Shown: positions 1 to 9,054, numbered from the stretch's first letter. The stretch is DNA of 64,000 nucleotides from Clostridia bacterium (GCA_017550105.1 JAFYLQ010000063.1:96367-160366), one strand, 5' to 3'. Made by a program: numbers and translations. Notes: a model not told the origin generated them from the letters alone.

Positions 1-65
1 CGGCGGACGTGCCTCAGATTGCAGTTTCCGACCACCTGCCCCATACGGTTGAGATAGAATTTTAA
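1..65 (+). CDS. 3' end of endonuclease/exonuclease/phosphatase (EEP) family protein, partial
   Basis: Only the last 20 or so codons are in the window, in frame from base 3, ending ...AVSDHLPHTVEIEF and TAA at 63-65. The Ser-Asp-His-Leu-Pro motif is the C-terminal signature of the EEP superfamily (DNase I, exonuclease III, sphingomyelinase-like), where the His is catalytic. The substrate cannot be told from this fragment. A strong terminator follows at once, so the gene ends its transcription unit. Confidence 0.6.
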   Translation, partial: ADVPQIAVSDHLPHTVEIEF

Positions 66-78
66 AAACTTAAATTAA

Positions 79-109
79 ACGCAGACAATAAAAAGTTGTC
101 TGCGTTTTT
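79..109 (+). terminator. Rho-independent terminator of the EEP gene
   Basis: A perfect 10-bp stem (ACGCAGACAA with TTGTCTGCGT) around a 7-nt loop is followed by TTTTT. It lies 14 bases after the EEP stop codon. Confidence 0.85.
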
Positions 110-115
110 CATTAT

Positions 116-182
116 ATGTCCCTCGCGTCTCCGCCAAGACGAACCGACACGAGATGGACTATTTTCGTTCAAGTCTCGCATT
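116..182 (+). other. Possible tRNA-derived remnant
   Basis: CGTCTCCGCCA (126-136) looks like a tRNA 3' end. GTTCAAGTCTCGC (167-179) is a 13-base exact copy, in inverted orientation, of the T-arm region of the neighbouring tRNA-Pro (237-249). No full cloverleaf can be drawn. Confidence 0.35.
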
Positions 183-186
183 ATAA

Positions 187-223
187 AAAAATAAAGCAGA
201 CAGCCTAAAGGCTATCTGCTTTA
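187..223 (-). terminator. Terminator of tRNA-Pro
   Basis: Read on the minus strand, the stem AAAGCAGATAGCC / GGCTGTCTGCTTT (one G-T pair) closes a 4-nt loop and runs into a T-rich tract, just after the encoded CCA of the tRNA. Confidence 0.85.
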
Positions 224-225
224 TT

Positions 226-301
226 TGGTCCGAGTGGCGAGACTTGAACTCACGGCCTCTTGACCCCCAGTCAAGCGCGCTACCAACTGCGCCACACCCG
301 G
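226..301 (-). tRNA. tRNA-Pro (anticodon GGG)
   Basis: A 76-nt cloverleaf on the minus strand. The acceptor stem pairs CCGGGTG with CACTCGG, including one G-T. The D arm is GCGC/GCGC, the anticodon stem is CTTGA/TCAAG with loop CTGGGGG, and the T arm carries GTTCAAGTC. The discriminator base is A and the CCA end is encoded. It decodes CCC and, by wobble, CCU. It has its own promoter and terminator, so it is a single-gene unit. Confidence 0.93.
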
Positions 302-313
302 ATAACGAATGAT

Positions 314-342
314 ATAATATCACATCATTTAACATTTTGCAA
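314..342 (-). promoter_or_regulatory. Promoter of tRNA-Pro
   Basis: On the minus strand: -35 TTGCAA (337-342), 17-bp spacer, -10 TATTAT (314-319), 13 bp upstream of the mature tRNA 5' end. Confidence 0.7.
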
Positions 343-430
343 GTGTTTTTTTCATTTTTTTATAAAATTTTTATTTTAATCCAATTTATTTAACACGCTA
401 TCTTCTAAAGCAATATTTTGTCACTGTTAT

Positions 431-468
431 AAACAGACGTTGTGCCGTTTCGTTCACAACGTCTGTTT
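431..468 (-). terminator. Hairpin terminator after the GH39-like gene
   Basis: A perfect 14-bp inverted repeat (AAACAGACGTTGTG and its complement) with a 10-nt loop lies 10 bases past the stop of the leftward hydrolase gene. The U-tract is better on the plus strand than on the minus strand, so it may act both ways. The AT-rich sequence at 343-430 shows nothing else. Confidence 0.65.
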
Positions 469-477
469 GTTTTTTCA

Positions 478-2169
478 TTATTCACTTATTTCATAAAACA
501 CAACTGCGTGGGGGTCGAGGGTTATATTCAAGGTGATTTTGCCGTCAATTATTTCGGCTTCACTGTTGACGGGCTTAAGCTTTGAACACTCGGCGTATTT
601 GGGGTACAGCTCGTTGAAATAAATTTCACGTGCCTTTTCATCCACAAGGGTTGTGGGGTTATCGATTGACGGGTCATCGGGTGACCAACTAAAGCAATCA
701 TCGGTAATATTATAGGTCTTTCTGTCCTCTACCCACTCGTCGAAGTAGTTGCAATCGTCATTGATTACATAAGCTGTAACCTTTACCTTTTTGCCCTCAA
801 ACTGAGGTGCGTTAATTTCAAATGTCATTTCAACGTTTTTGTTGTATTCCACGTCGTTTTTGAAATTATATGCCATAATGCGCAGTGTGTTTTCGTCCTC
901 ATCAAAAGCCGAAACCGCATCCACGTCCGAGCCGAAAATCACACCCGATTTTGTTTTTTCGGTGCTAAGAAGCTTATTTCCACCCCATTTTGAGGCATTC
1001 CTTGCCACGTGGTAGCTTACGGTGGGGTTGCCCTGGAAGAAGCCGTTTGAAAGATAGCTCCATGCTGAGAAATAGGCTATATCGTTATTGAACATCTGTG
1101 CAATAAGCCTTGCGTCGTAGGCACCCTGATATGTATATCCGCAGGTTCTTGTAAGAAGCTCACTGCCAACGGTACCACTTGAATTACCCTCAAGAATTCT
1201 GCCCTCGTCAACGCCGTAAATAAGGTCCTTAAGACCCACGCTTTCGGCAGTTTCACGTAAATATTCAACACTTTCAGGAAGAGTCTTACCGTCAGTATAA
1301 TCACCGGGGGTCGAGTCGTAAAAGCTTGTGGCAAGGTAACAAAGCCTTGTACCCTTTTTGCCTGTTTTGTAGTTAGTACCCTCACCGCAATGCTTAATAA
1401 ACTCCGCTTCGTCCCAAAGACCCTCGGTAACGGTCATTGAGTGAGCACCTACAAAAACATTTTCACCTATGCTATCCTGCAAAGCCGCAACGGAATAGTC
1501 GTATAATTTGCAGTAAGCCTCGGCGGACTTTTCGGGGTCGGGCTCATCCTCGGCACCTGCAAAGAACCAATCGTCATTTTCGTACTCGGTCATTATGCCG
1601 AAACGCCACGTAAGGACCTCTTCGGCACCGAATTCCTTTACAAGAGCCTCGCCCATAGCGTAGATATAGTTATAATAAACCTCGTAATCATCGGGCGGAT
1701 AGGGGTTCATACCGAAGCCGACCTCGGTCGTGGCATTTTTGGAAAACTTAAGGGGCACGTTACCTAATTTAAGCATGGGCTTTGCGCCTAAATTCACAAC
1801 ACCCCTGCAGTTATCAATAAGCAAGGTAAAATCGTAATCATCAAGCACGTCTTTATTGTTGGGGTCTTTAAAAAGGTCGCGGGTCTCGGTACCGCCCGTA
1901 CATTGCATAAACTGAACGTACTCAACGAACTCAAAAATATCGTTCTCCTGACTTCTTTGAGCATCCTTAAAGGGATTCCCCTCAATTGACCATATATTGA
2001 CGTTATTAACAACGTTATTTAAAGTAGTTCCTTTTTGTGTTGCATCAATGGTAAAGGTGTATTTGTTAAAAATACCACTTGCAAGAAAACCAATTACACC
2101 ACCCGTGGCAACAAGCACCGCCAAAATAACACAAATAATCCCCACAAGCTTTTTCTTCGTTTTTTTCAT
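478..2169 (-). CDS. Membrane-anchored glycoside hydrolase, GH39-like TIM barrel
   Basis: 563 residues. An N-terminal Lys-rich stretch and hydrophobic segment (about 8-34) form a signal anchor, so the enzyme is probably held on the outside of the membrane. The body looks like a clan GH-A barrel of the GH39 (beta-xylosidase/iduronidase-like) type. Candidate acid/base is E195 in MTEYEN and candidate nucleophile is E322 in YGVDEGR, about 125 residues apart as expected. A beta-sandwich tail follows. The start overlaps the stop of the upstream membrane-protein gene as ATGA, so the two are translationally coupled. The exact substrate is not known; assignment to GH39 is by motif and fold impression only. 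Confidence 0.65.
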   Translation of the reverse strand: MKKTKKKLVGIICVILAVLVATGGVIGFLASGIFNKYTFTIDATQKGTTLNNVVNNVNIWSIEGNPFKDAQRSQENDIFEFVEYVQFMQCTGGTETRDLFKDPNNKDVLDDYDFTLLIDNCRGVVNLGAKPMLKLGNVPLKFSKNATTEVGFGMNPYPPDDYEVYYNYIYAMGEALVKEFGAEEVLTWRFGIMTEYENDDWFFAGAEDEPDPEKSAEAYCKLYDYSVAALQDSIGENVFVGAHSMTVTEGLWDEAEFIKHCGEGTNYKTGKKGTRLCYLATSFYDSTPGDYTDGKTLPESVEYLRETAESVGLKDLIYGVDEGRILEGNSSGTVGSELLTRTCGYTYQGAYDARLIAQMFNNDIAYFSAWSYLSNGFFQGNPTVSYHVARNASKWGGNKLLSTEKTKSGVIFGSDVDAVSAFDEDENTLRIMAYNFKNDVEYNKNVEMTFEINAPQFEGKKVKVTAYVINDDCNYFDEWVEDRKTYNITDDCFSWSPDDPSIDNPTTLVDEKAREIYFNELYPKYAECSKLKPVNSEAEIIDGKITLNITLDPHAVVFYEISE

Positions 2170-2792
2170 CGGGAAGTCACCTTTTTCTTTTTTGATTTTT
2201 GTTTTTCCTCAAAGGGATCTAAAACCCACAAGACTAATTTATAATATATTGCTACGTTCAAAATAACAACGGGAAGAAAAACTGCAACAGCAATCATCAC
2301 CATTAAAATTGTTATATCTGCATTGATTTTTTCTGATATATTTATCCCCATAAAAATACCATCAACAAAAAGACAGATAAAAAACACAATGGGTATAACT
2401 CTTTTTATTTTTTGAACAAATGTCTTACCCTTTTCCAGGTCGCACACAAACGCCAAAACAATAAGAAGTATTAACAAATCAACTAACACCGATAAACTGA
2501 ACGAGTGCTCCGTTACACCATACACAATAGCAGAAAAAATCCCGCTGACAACACACCCCGACACGGCACCAAGAAGCAATTTATCATATCGTTTTTTGAA
2601 CAAAACCATACTGATAAACAAAGCCGTTGAACCTGACAGAATGTATTTTGCTATATTTAAAAATTCAATGGAATTTTGACTCAACACAAAACACTCAAAA
2701 AACTGTATTCCTATAGACAAAAAACTACCTAAACCTGACAAAAGAAACATTAGGGAACAAAACTTAGGACAGCGTATTTCTCTTTTACTCAT
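2166..2792 (-). CDS. Small polytopic membrane protein, unknown function
   Basis: 208 residues starting MSKREIRCP. I chose this ATG because AAAGGAGC sits 6 bases upstream; the frame stays open further up without a ribosome site. About six hydrophobic segments are visible and there is no recognisable catalytic motif. It is the first gene of a two-gene unit and overlaps the GH39-like gene by 4 bases, so it may help place or export that enzyme. This is inference only. Confidence 0.6.
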   Translation of the reverse strand: MSKREIRCPKFCSLMFLLSGLGSFLSIGIQFFECFVLSQNSIEFLNIAKYILSGSTALFISMVLFKKRYDKLLLGAVSGCVVSGIFSAIVYGVTEHSFSLSVLVDLLILLIVLAFVCDLEKGKTFVQKIKRVIPIVFFICLFVDGIFMGINISEKINADITILMVMIAVAVFLPVVILNVAIYYKLVLWVLDPFEEKQKSKKKKVTSR

Positions 2793-2833
2793 AAAAAGCT
2801 CCTTTCGTAAAACTTTTACTTCTACACATTTCA

Positions 2834-2862
2834 ATAATATCATCAAAAAGACTGTTTTTCAA
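2834..2862 (-). promoter_or_regulatory. Promoter of the membrane protein / GH39-like unit
   Basis: Minus strand: -35 TTGAAA (2857-2862), 17-bp spacer, -10 TATTAT (2834-2839), about 40 bases before the start codon. Confidence 0.65.
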
Positions 2863-2922
2863 TATAATTAACCTTACTTGCGAATAAAATATACGGATAA
2901 ATCTTTTAAGGAAAGTAAAATT

Positions 2923-3936
2923 ATGAGCATATTATACTGTTCGCCATCCGTCATTTTATCCGTATTTCTGACCTTAGCCGTAATATTTGTAAACGGACTT
3001 ACCGACGCCCCCAATGCCGTTGCCACATGCATCACCACAAGGTGTATGAGTATGAAAAGTGCGGTGTTTATGTCTGCAATACTTAATTTCGCAGGGGTTA
3101 GCCTTATGACAATAATAAACCCCTCAATTACCGAAACCATATCTAATATGGTGTATTTCGGTGATGATGAGGCTTCCGCCTCTATAGCCCTTTGTGCCGC
3201 TTTGTTTTCCATAGTTCTGTGGGCGGTTTTAGCCTGGTATTTCGGTATACCCACATCCGAAAGCCACGCCCTTATTGCGGCTCTTTCAGGCAGTGCCATA
3301 GCCATAAACGGTAGCCTTACGGGTATAAACGGCATTGAATGGGTTAAGGCGATTTACGGGCTTTTTACCTCTTGCTTAGGAGGATTTTTATTGGGCTTCG
3401 TTATATGTAAATTTGTTCTTATTATTTTCCGAAACGTAAATCGAAGCAAGGGTGATTTGTTTTTTAAATATGCAGGGATTTTCGGTGCAGGGGCTATGAG
3501 CTTTATGCACGGAGCACAAGACGGACAGAAATTCATAGGTGTATTGCTTCTTTGCACAGGCACTATTAACGATACTACACACATATCCCCATTTATAATA
3601 TTTCTTTGTTCAGGCGTGATGGCACTTGGTACTCTTTCGGGCGGTAAAAAGATTATAAAAGCCGTTGGAATGGATATGGTAAAATTAGAGAAATATCAGG
3701 GCTTTTCCGCAGACTTAGCCGCCGCAATTTCACTTCTTTTAAGTACGGTTTTCGGTTTTCCCGTTTCCACAACCCACGCCAAAACCACCGCAATGATGGG
3801 CTCGGGTGCTGCAAGAAGCAATCACTCGATAAATCCGTCAGTCATAAAGGATATTGCTATGACCTGGGTTCTGACCTTCCCCGGGTGTGGATTTTTAGGT
3901 TTTGTTGTGACTAAGATTTTTTTGAAAATATTATAG
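2923..3936 (+). CDS. Inorganic phosphate transporter, PiT family
   Basis: 337 residues. It imports phosphate (or metal-phosphate) with a cation. Both halves of the family signature are present: NGLTDAPNAVAT near the N-terminus and a second copy-like motif with MHGAQDGQKF and FPVSTTHAKTTA. About ten membrane spans are visible. The ATG at 2923 has AAGGAAAG 8 bases upstream; an upstream in-frame TTG at 2878 lacks a ribosome site. The usual PhoU-like partner (DUF47) is not adjacent. Confidence 0.88.
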   Translation: MSILYCSPSVILSVFLTLAVIFVNGLTDAPNAVATCITTRCMSMKSAVFMSAILNFAGVSLMTIINPSITETISNMVYFGDDEASASIALCAALFSIVLWAVLAWYFGIPTSESHALIAALSGSAIAINGSLTGINGIEWVKAIYGLFTSCLGGFLLGFVICKFVLIIFRNVNRSKGDLFFKYAGIFGAGAMSFMHGAQDGQKFIGVLLLCTGTINDTTHISPFIIFLCSGVMALGTLSGGKKIIKAVGMDMVKLEKYQGFSADLAAAISLLLSTVFGFPVSTTHAKTTAMMGSGAARSNHSINPSVIKDIAMTWVLTFPGCGFLGFVVTKIFLKIL

Positions 3937-4115
3937 GGCAAACTAAACAGACACTAAAATATTTTTTTGTTTATTGTTACAAACTTAAGCTACTCATCGA
4001 AAAAATAATGTAGTATTTTTAAATTTATGACATATATAAGTGTAAGAAAATTTCAAGAAAGGTTGTGTCGGACAATGAACACTTAAATTTTAAGTATAGC
4101 CGAACTATAGAAAGG

Positions 4116-6392
4116 ATGTATCTTTATGAAAAAACTTTAATTATAATGTTTTCACTTTTGTTTCTGTTTCAACTAAGCTTTCCCGCCTTTTCGGTGCCTT
4201 CTGTTTCTACTCAATTATCAGCACATGATTTATCAATAAAGGATTTGCCTGAAAATATAAAACATCTGGTAAACAACTATGATGACTTATCTGAAGCTGA
4301 TTACAGTATGCCTATAGGCGAAACATTGTACGATTTAGCGATACCTACTGCAGACGGAAAAACGGAAATATCTGTTTATTCCGTTCCGATTAAATTCGAA
4401 AATGACGACGGAACATTTGAATTTATAGACACCTCTTTTACCGACTTGAATATTGTAAAAAAAACAATTTCAGGGTATAATTATAAAAACGCAGCAAATA
4501 CTTTTTCCGTTTTGTTTTCAGATAAACCTCAAAAAGGTTTTAAGATGGATAATGCTTTCACAATGTCCATACCGGCAGAAAATACTGATACTCAAACAAC
4601 CAAAATCGATAAAGACGAAAATAAAGATGGCCGTTTAACTTATAACAACATTTATGGAGAAGGTACTTATATTGAGTATATAAACATAAACTCTGGAGTC
4701 AAAGAAAATATTGTGCTTGAAAAAAACATAGGCAAAAATCGGTTTGATTTCGAGTGGAGTTCAGACACCCATTATCTTGATCTATCGGATGACAGCACGT
4801 TTATTAATGTTATTTCTATAGAAACAGAAAAAACAGACTATGTTTTTTCTCCGTTATACGCGTACGATTCGTACACTATCCAAAAAGAGCAATCAACCTA
4901 TACTGCAGAAACTGATTCCATATCTGCAAATTCTGAATATACAATAGATACCACAACCGATACTACCACTGTATCAGAAACTTTAGCAGAAGAAGATATT
5001 CTTGAACAACCGGTTGTAAATAGCACCACTGATAATTATGAAAATCAATATGAAATCAAGCAATCCACTAGTAATTATGTAAATAAGCACAACACCGATG
5101 ATTGCTATTATGAGATTATTGATAACGGTAATGGCAATTATACTATTACAGCGGTTGTTTCTAAAGAATTTTTAGATTCAAAAGAAACTGTTTACCCTGT
5201 AGTAATAGACCCGAGTGTAACAGCTTCATCATCCACATCAAACATAGATGATACATATGTAAACCAAGCCGCTCCCGATACCAATTATGGTTCATGGACA
5301 TATATGTGTTTTGGTTACAACAGTGGAAAACGGTGGGGGTATATAAAATTCAAAACATTACCAACAGAAATTACTTGCGGAAGTCAAATTGCCTCTGCTG
5401 AATTGACTTTAAAATTCAGAACAGGACAAACCACCAGCTACACCGGTAAAATCGGAGGAATAAAAACCAAAAACTGGAGCGAAGACACTCTCACATGGAA
5501 TACTCGCATATCTTGGAGTGGTTATAACACTACCTCAGACCACTATAATTGTTCTTATTATAAATTTGATTTAACCAAACTTGTACAAGATTGGTATAAC
5601 GGTGACTGTCCGAATTATGGTGTTGTTTTTACATATACCGACCAAACCCATAACGATTACAATTCTGTATATTCTTCAGAATCTTCTTCTGCAAATGCAC
5701 CAAGCTTACGTATAATATATTCAAGAGTAGATAAAACAGTGTACTACAATAATAACAACCCTCAAAATAATGTAAATAGTACATACGACAGAGATGCCGC
5801 TCAACAATATGCAATTGACTATGCAGAATATGAATCATCTGATATAAATGATACACCAAATTACCGTTCAACAAAATATTCCAAAAGTGGCATATTAGGC
5901 GATGGTGAGGGCGATAACTGCACAAACTTTGTATCTCAATGTCTACACGAAGGTAATATGGCATACATAGGTGATGAATCTACCAGAGAACTGATGAGTA
6001 GCTGGTTCTATGATACAAAACTATCCTTTTACTATGCATCTTATACGTGGGGCGGTGCCACAAGCTTTGCAAAACATTGGGGACATACACCATCGGGCGT
6101 AGGTCACCAACGAGCATATATGACTATTGTTTATGAAGATTTTTGGGATGTTATATATGATTGGGACTATTTAATTGATACCTTAAAAGAGGGTGACATA
6201 ATACAATTTTCAGATGAAAATCTTAATTTATACCATTCTGTCATAATTACTAAGGTTGACACTACAAACAAAATCATTGAGTATGCTCAACACTCTGATA
6301 ATGACGGTGATATTGATTTCTATAATAGGATGATAGAAAAAATGAATACCGTCGAAACATTCGGTATCGTAATACACAAAATAAAAAAGTAA
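4116..6392 (+). CDS. Secreted DNRLRE-domain protein with C-terminal putative amidase domain
   Basis: About 758 residues. Order: hydrophobic signal peptide, long N-terminal Ser/Thr-rich region, DNRLRE-type domain (about residues 365-540; WNTRISWSG, PSLRIIYSR), then a C-terminal domain of the Amidase_6 type with DNCTNFVSQCL (candidate Cys) and YHSVIIT (candidate His). It probably acts outside the cell on cell-wall peptides or glycopeptides. The start is odd. An ideal start is the ATG at 4126 with GGATG upstream, but it hits a stop after MKKL because its A-tract (4129-4134) has six A. With seven A it would give MKKTLIIMFSLLF, a textbook signal peptide joined to this frame. The in-frame ATG at 4116 has AAAGG directly against it. 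A lipoprotein gene follows after 15 bases. Confidence 0.7.
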   Translation: MYLYEKTLIIMFSLLFLFQLSFPAFSVPSVSTQLSAHDLSIKDLPENIKHLVNNYDDLSEADYSMPIGETLYDLAIPTADGKTEISVYSVPIKFENDDGTFEFIDTSFTDLNIVKKTISGYNYKNAANTFSVLFSDKPQKGFKMDNAFTMSIPAENTDTQTTKIDKDENKDGRLTYNNIYGEGTYIEYININSGVKENIVLEKNIGKNRFDFEWSSDTHYLDLSDDSTFINVISIETEKTDYVFSPLYAYDSYTIQKEQSTYTAETDSISANSEYTIDTTTDTTTVSETLAEEDILEQPVVNSTTDNYENQYEIKQSTSNYVNKHNTDDCYYEIIDNGNGNYTITAVVSKEFLDSKETVYPVVIDPSVTASSSTSNIDDTYVNQAAPDTNYGSWTYMCFGYNSGKRWGYIKFKTLPTEITCGSQIASAELTLKFRTGQTTSYTGKIGGIKTKNWSEDTLTWNTRISWSGYNTTSDHYNCSYYKFDLTKLVQDWYNGDCPNYGVVFTYTDQTHNDYNSVYSSESSSANAPSLRIIYSRVDKTVYYNNNNPQNNVNSTYDRDAAQQYAIDYAEYESSDINDTPNYRSTKYSKSGILGDGEGDNCTNFVSQCLHEGNMAYIGDESTRELMSSWFYDTKLSFYYASYTWGGATSFAKHWGHTPSGVGHQRAYMTIVYEDFWDVIYDWDYLIDTLKEGDIIQFSDENLNLYHSVIITKVDTTNKIIEYAQHSDNDGDIDFYNRMIEKMNTVETFGIVIHKIKK

Positions 6393-6407
6393 CGGAGGTT
6401 AAATCTA

Positions 6408-7073
6408 ATGAATAAGCGAAATTTTACAGTAACGGCAATTATTTTAGTCTGTACGCTGATTTTACTTTTGTCTGCCTGCTCGAATAATTCTGAAACAGAA
6501 ATCACCCAAACAACAAACAAAACCGTTGAAGAAAACAATACTAACTCAGACGCAGAATCATCCTCCGCATCTGCACAAGCAACATCCATTGACAATAATA
6601 GTGCAGTTTTTTCATACCCTATAAAGGACTTTTATTCATCCCGTGAGGAAATAGAAGCAGAAAAAGAAGCCTTATCGACAAGTTATTATAAATTTGAGGT
6701 CGGTAAAGATTTGCAAACAAGAGAAAAAGCAGAAGAAACTTATAAGAATTATATGAAAATATTGGGAGAATGGCTAGATAAATATCCTCCCAGTGAAAAA
6801 GACATATTATCCGAAAAAGAACGAATGCTGAACCAAAATCTTTTTTTTGCAAAAGAGGACTTATCCTACGCCAAACAATCCTATAAAAAGAACCCTACGC
6901 CAGAAAACAAAAAAACGGTTGAACGACTTGAGAAAAATTACGAAAATGCAAAATTAACTCTTGAGCAATACAATAACGGTGAAATCACAATTGATGATGC
7001 ATTAGAAAAAGAGAATATCGCAAACTCAAAACTTTTGGAGAATTATTACGAACAAATCGAAAAAACTAAATAA
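6408..7073 (+). CDS. Lipoprotein of unknown function
   Basis: 221 residues with signal peptide and lipobox LLSACSN (Cys at about 24), so it is anchored to the outer face of the membrane. A low-complexity Ser/Thr/Asn linker leads to a charged, mostly helical domain rich in Lys and Glu that may form a coiled coil. The start has GGAGG upstream. It directly follows the secreted amidase-like gene and likely shares its transcript; a bidirectional terminator follows. Confidence 0.75.
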   Translation: MNKRNFTVTAIILVCTLILLLSACSNNSETEITQTTNKTVEENNTNSDAESSSASAQATSIDNNSAVFSYPIKDFYSSREEIEAEKEALSTSYYKFEVGKDLQTREKAEETYKNYMKILGEWLDKYPPSEKDILSEKERMLNQNLFFAKEDLSYAKQSYKKNPTPENKKTVERLEKNYENAKLTLEQYNNGEITIDDALEKENIANSKLLENYYEQIEKTK

Positions 7074-7090
7074 TCGCCTGCAATATTGCA

Positions 7091-7125
7091 AAAACTGCAC
7101 CACCTTAACTGATGGTGCAGTTTTT
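7091..7125. terminator. Bidirectional terminator between converging genes
   Basis: AAAACTGCACC pairs with GGTGCAGTTTT around a 12-nt loop, with T-tracts on both strands. It serves the lipoprotein gene and the GH2 gene. Confidence 0.85.
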
Positions 7126-7130
7126 AGTTA

Positions 7131-8903
7131 TTATAATTTAATCTTAGAGTTAATATCCTTCATAACCTCGGGTGTGATTTTGATAACCTCTCGGTCGTAT
7201 GAAAGAAGTCCGTTGCATTCGTCCTCAACGTCGCTTACCTCAGTATAAATAATAGCGGATAAGCCCTTATCCTTAATACATTTAAGGATTCTGTTTTCGT
7301 AAAGGTTGCGGATTGCATCGTCGAATTTTTCCTGGTCGTAGTATTTGCGGTAACCGAAGAATTTCTTTTTATTGTAGCAATGACCCTTTGCCTGAATTGA
7401 GTAGCCACCAAACTCCGTAAGTGCAATGGGACGGTTATCGTCCTTGCTGTATTTGGGGAATGAGAAGGGTGTGAAGTAGATGTGGAAGCTGTTTACGTCA
7501 CCTGCACCCTGGTCAGTCCAACCGCTTGCGTGGTCAATAAGCCTTGTGGGGTCCTTTTCACGGTAGAAGTCACAGGCAGCCGCACTTTCAAACTGACCCC
7601 ATGACTCGTTAAAGGGTGTCCACAATGCCAATGAGGGCACGTTATAAAGAAGGTCAATCATTGCTGCAGAATCGTCGAAATATTCATCCCTGCCTGCAGG
7701 GTCCTTACGTGCGAAGAAGCCATAATGATTCTTACCGTCGGAAACTCTGCCAACGTGCTTGTTGTTGAAAAGCATTCCGAGGAAGGGAAGTGTACCGATA
7801 GCAAGGAAATTGTAAGCACCGCCGCCGTTAATCATATCCTGCCATACAATCATACCAAGTCTGTCGCAATGGTAATACCAACGTAAGGGCTCGATTTTAA
7901 TATGCTTTCTTAAGGTGTTGAAGCCCAAGTCCTTCATTGTCTGAATATCGTAAATAAGTGCATCGTCGTGGGGTGCGGTGTACATACCGTCACTCCAGTA
8001 GCCCTGGTCAAGAAGACCGTTGAAGAAATAGGGCTTGTTATTGAGCATAAAACGGGGTGTGCCCTTTTCATCCTCACCAACGCTGAATTTGCGCATACCG
8101 AAGTAGCTTTCAATCTGGTCGTCACCTGCTACGATTTTAAGGTCGTAAAGCTTGGGGTTTTCGGGGCTCCAGCATTCGTAGTCGCTGAGCTTAATAACAC
8201 CCTTACCGTTTTCGAGCTTACAGCCCGCCATAACAACACCCTTATCAAGTGCAATTGCCGCCATTTCTGCATCGGGATTGCCGTTATAATTAACTTCAAT
8301 ACGAAGCTCGTCATAGTCAATGTCGGGTGTGAGCTTTATTGACTCAATATAATTTTCGGTAACCTCTTCAATCCACACGGTCTGCCAGATACCTGACTGA
8401 GGTGTGTACCAGATACCGCCACGCTTAAAGGTCTGCTTACCGCGAGCCTGAGTGCCTGTCTGGGTAGGGTCCTTAACCTCAAGACGAAGGTCATTTTCGC
8501 CGTCCATAACTAAGGTTGTGATATCGAAGGTAAAGGGAAGGTAACCGCCCTTGTGCTCGCCCACTACCTTGCTGTTAAGAATTACCTTGCACTCGTAGTC
8601 AACCGCACCGAAATGTAAGAGTACACGGTGATTTGTTCTTTTGAAATCAAAGAATCGCTGATAGTATAAAACATCGGTGGGCTCAACTATTTTTTCAACA
8701 CCGCTGAGAATTGTCTCAGGGCTGAAGGGAACAATAATCTTGCCCTGATAGCCTGCAAATTTTTTGTACTCATCGTAAATAGCATAATTCCACTCACCGT
8801 TAAGGTTAATGAAGCTGTCACGCTTGAGCTGAGGTCTGGGATAATCATTCAAGGGTAACTCTTTATTAAGAGTTTTACCCCATCTTGTAAGTAATCTTTC
8901 CAT
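7131..8903 (-). CDS. Glycoside hydrolase family 2 (beta-galactosidase/beta-glucuronidase-like)
   Basis: 590 residues, cytoplasmic (no signal peptide). An N-terminal sugar-binding jelly-roll domain (about 25-185), an Ig-like domain (about 186-280) and a TIM barrel follow in the usual GH2 order. Acid/base E433 is in FNESWGQ and nucleophile E497 is in TEFGGY. The protein is short for a beta-galactosidase and lacks the C-terminal domains of LacZ. It has its own promoter and is not in an operon with a transporter, so the substrate is left open. Confidence 0.85.
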   Translation of the reverse strand: MERLLTRWGKTLNKELPLNDYPRPQLKRDSFINLNGEWNYAIYDEYKKFAGYQGKIIVPFSPETILSGVEKIVEPTDVLYYQRFFDFKRTNHRVLLHFGAVDYECKVILNSKVVGEHKGGYLPFTFDITTLVMDGENDLRLEVKDPTQTGTQARGKQTFKRGGIWYTPQSGIWQTVWIEEVTENYIESIKLTPDIDYDELRIEVNYNGNPDAEMAAIALDKGVVMAGCKLENGKGVIKLSDYECWSPENPKLYDLKIVAGDDQIESYFGMRKFSVGEDEKGTPRFMLNNKPYFFNGLLDQGYWSDGMYTAPHDDALIYDIQTMKDLGFNTLRKHIKIEPLRWYYHCDRLGMIVWQDMINGGGAYNFLAIGTLPFLGMLFNNKHVGRVSDGKNHYGFFARKDPAGRDEYFDDSAAMIDLLYNVPSLALWTPFNESWGQFESAAACDFYREKDPTRLIDHASGWTDQGAGDVNSFHIYFTPFSFPKYSKDDNRPIALTEFGGYSIQAKGHCYNKKKFFGYRKYYDQEKFDDAIRNLYENRILKCIKDKGLSAIIYTEVSDVEDECNGLLSYDREVIKITPEVMKDINSKIKL

Positions 8904-8936
8904 ACACTACTCCTAAAATGAAATATATACATTTAT

Positions 8937-8965
8937 ATGATATCATACACATAATACTTTTTCAA
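8937..8965 (-). promoter_or_regulatory. Promoter of the GH2 gene
   Basis: Minus strand: -35 TTGAAA (8960-8965), 17-bp spacer, -10 TATCAT (8937-8942), with TAGGAGTAG before the start codon. Confidence 0.65.
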
Positions 8966-8991
8966 GAAAAAATATTCCGTAAAAATAGCCA

Positions 8992-9020
8992 TTGACGAAA
9001 CTTACCTTTGGTGGTATAAT
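8992..9020 (+). promoter_or_regulatory. Promoter of the secreted phosphoesterase
   Basis: -35 TTGACG (8992-8997), 17-bp spacer, -10 TATAAT (9015-9020). The half-sites TTCCGTAA (8976-8983) and TTACGGAA (9032-9039) flank it as an inverted pair and could be a regulator site. Confidence 0.75.
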
Positions 9021-9054
9021 GAGGAAAAATATTACGGAAAAGGTTGTGACATAA

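Noticed and set aside
2878-2922. Upstream TTG start of the phosphate transporter
   Set aside because: It has no ribosome site and adds a charged, unrelated leader; the ATG at 2923 has AAGGAAAG at the right distance.
7968-8342. Rightward 124-residue ORF inside the GH2 gene
   Set aside because: It is an antisense shadow of a well-conserved GH2 coding region, with no ribosome site or promoter.
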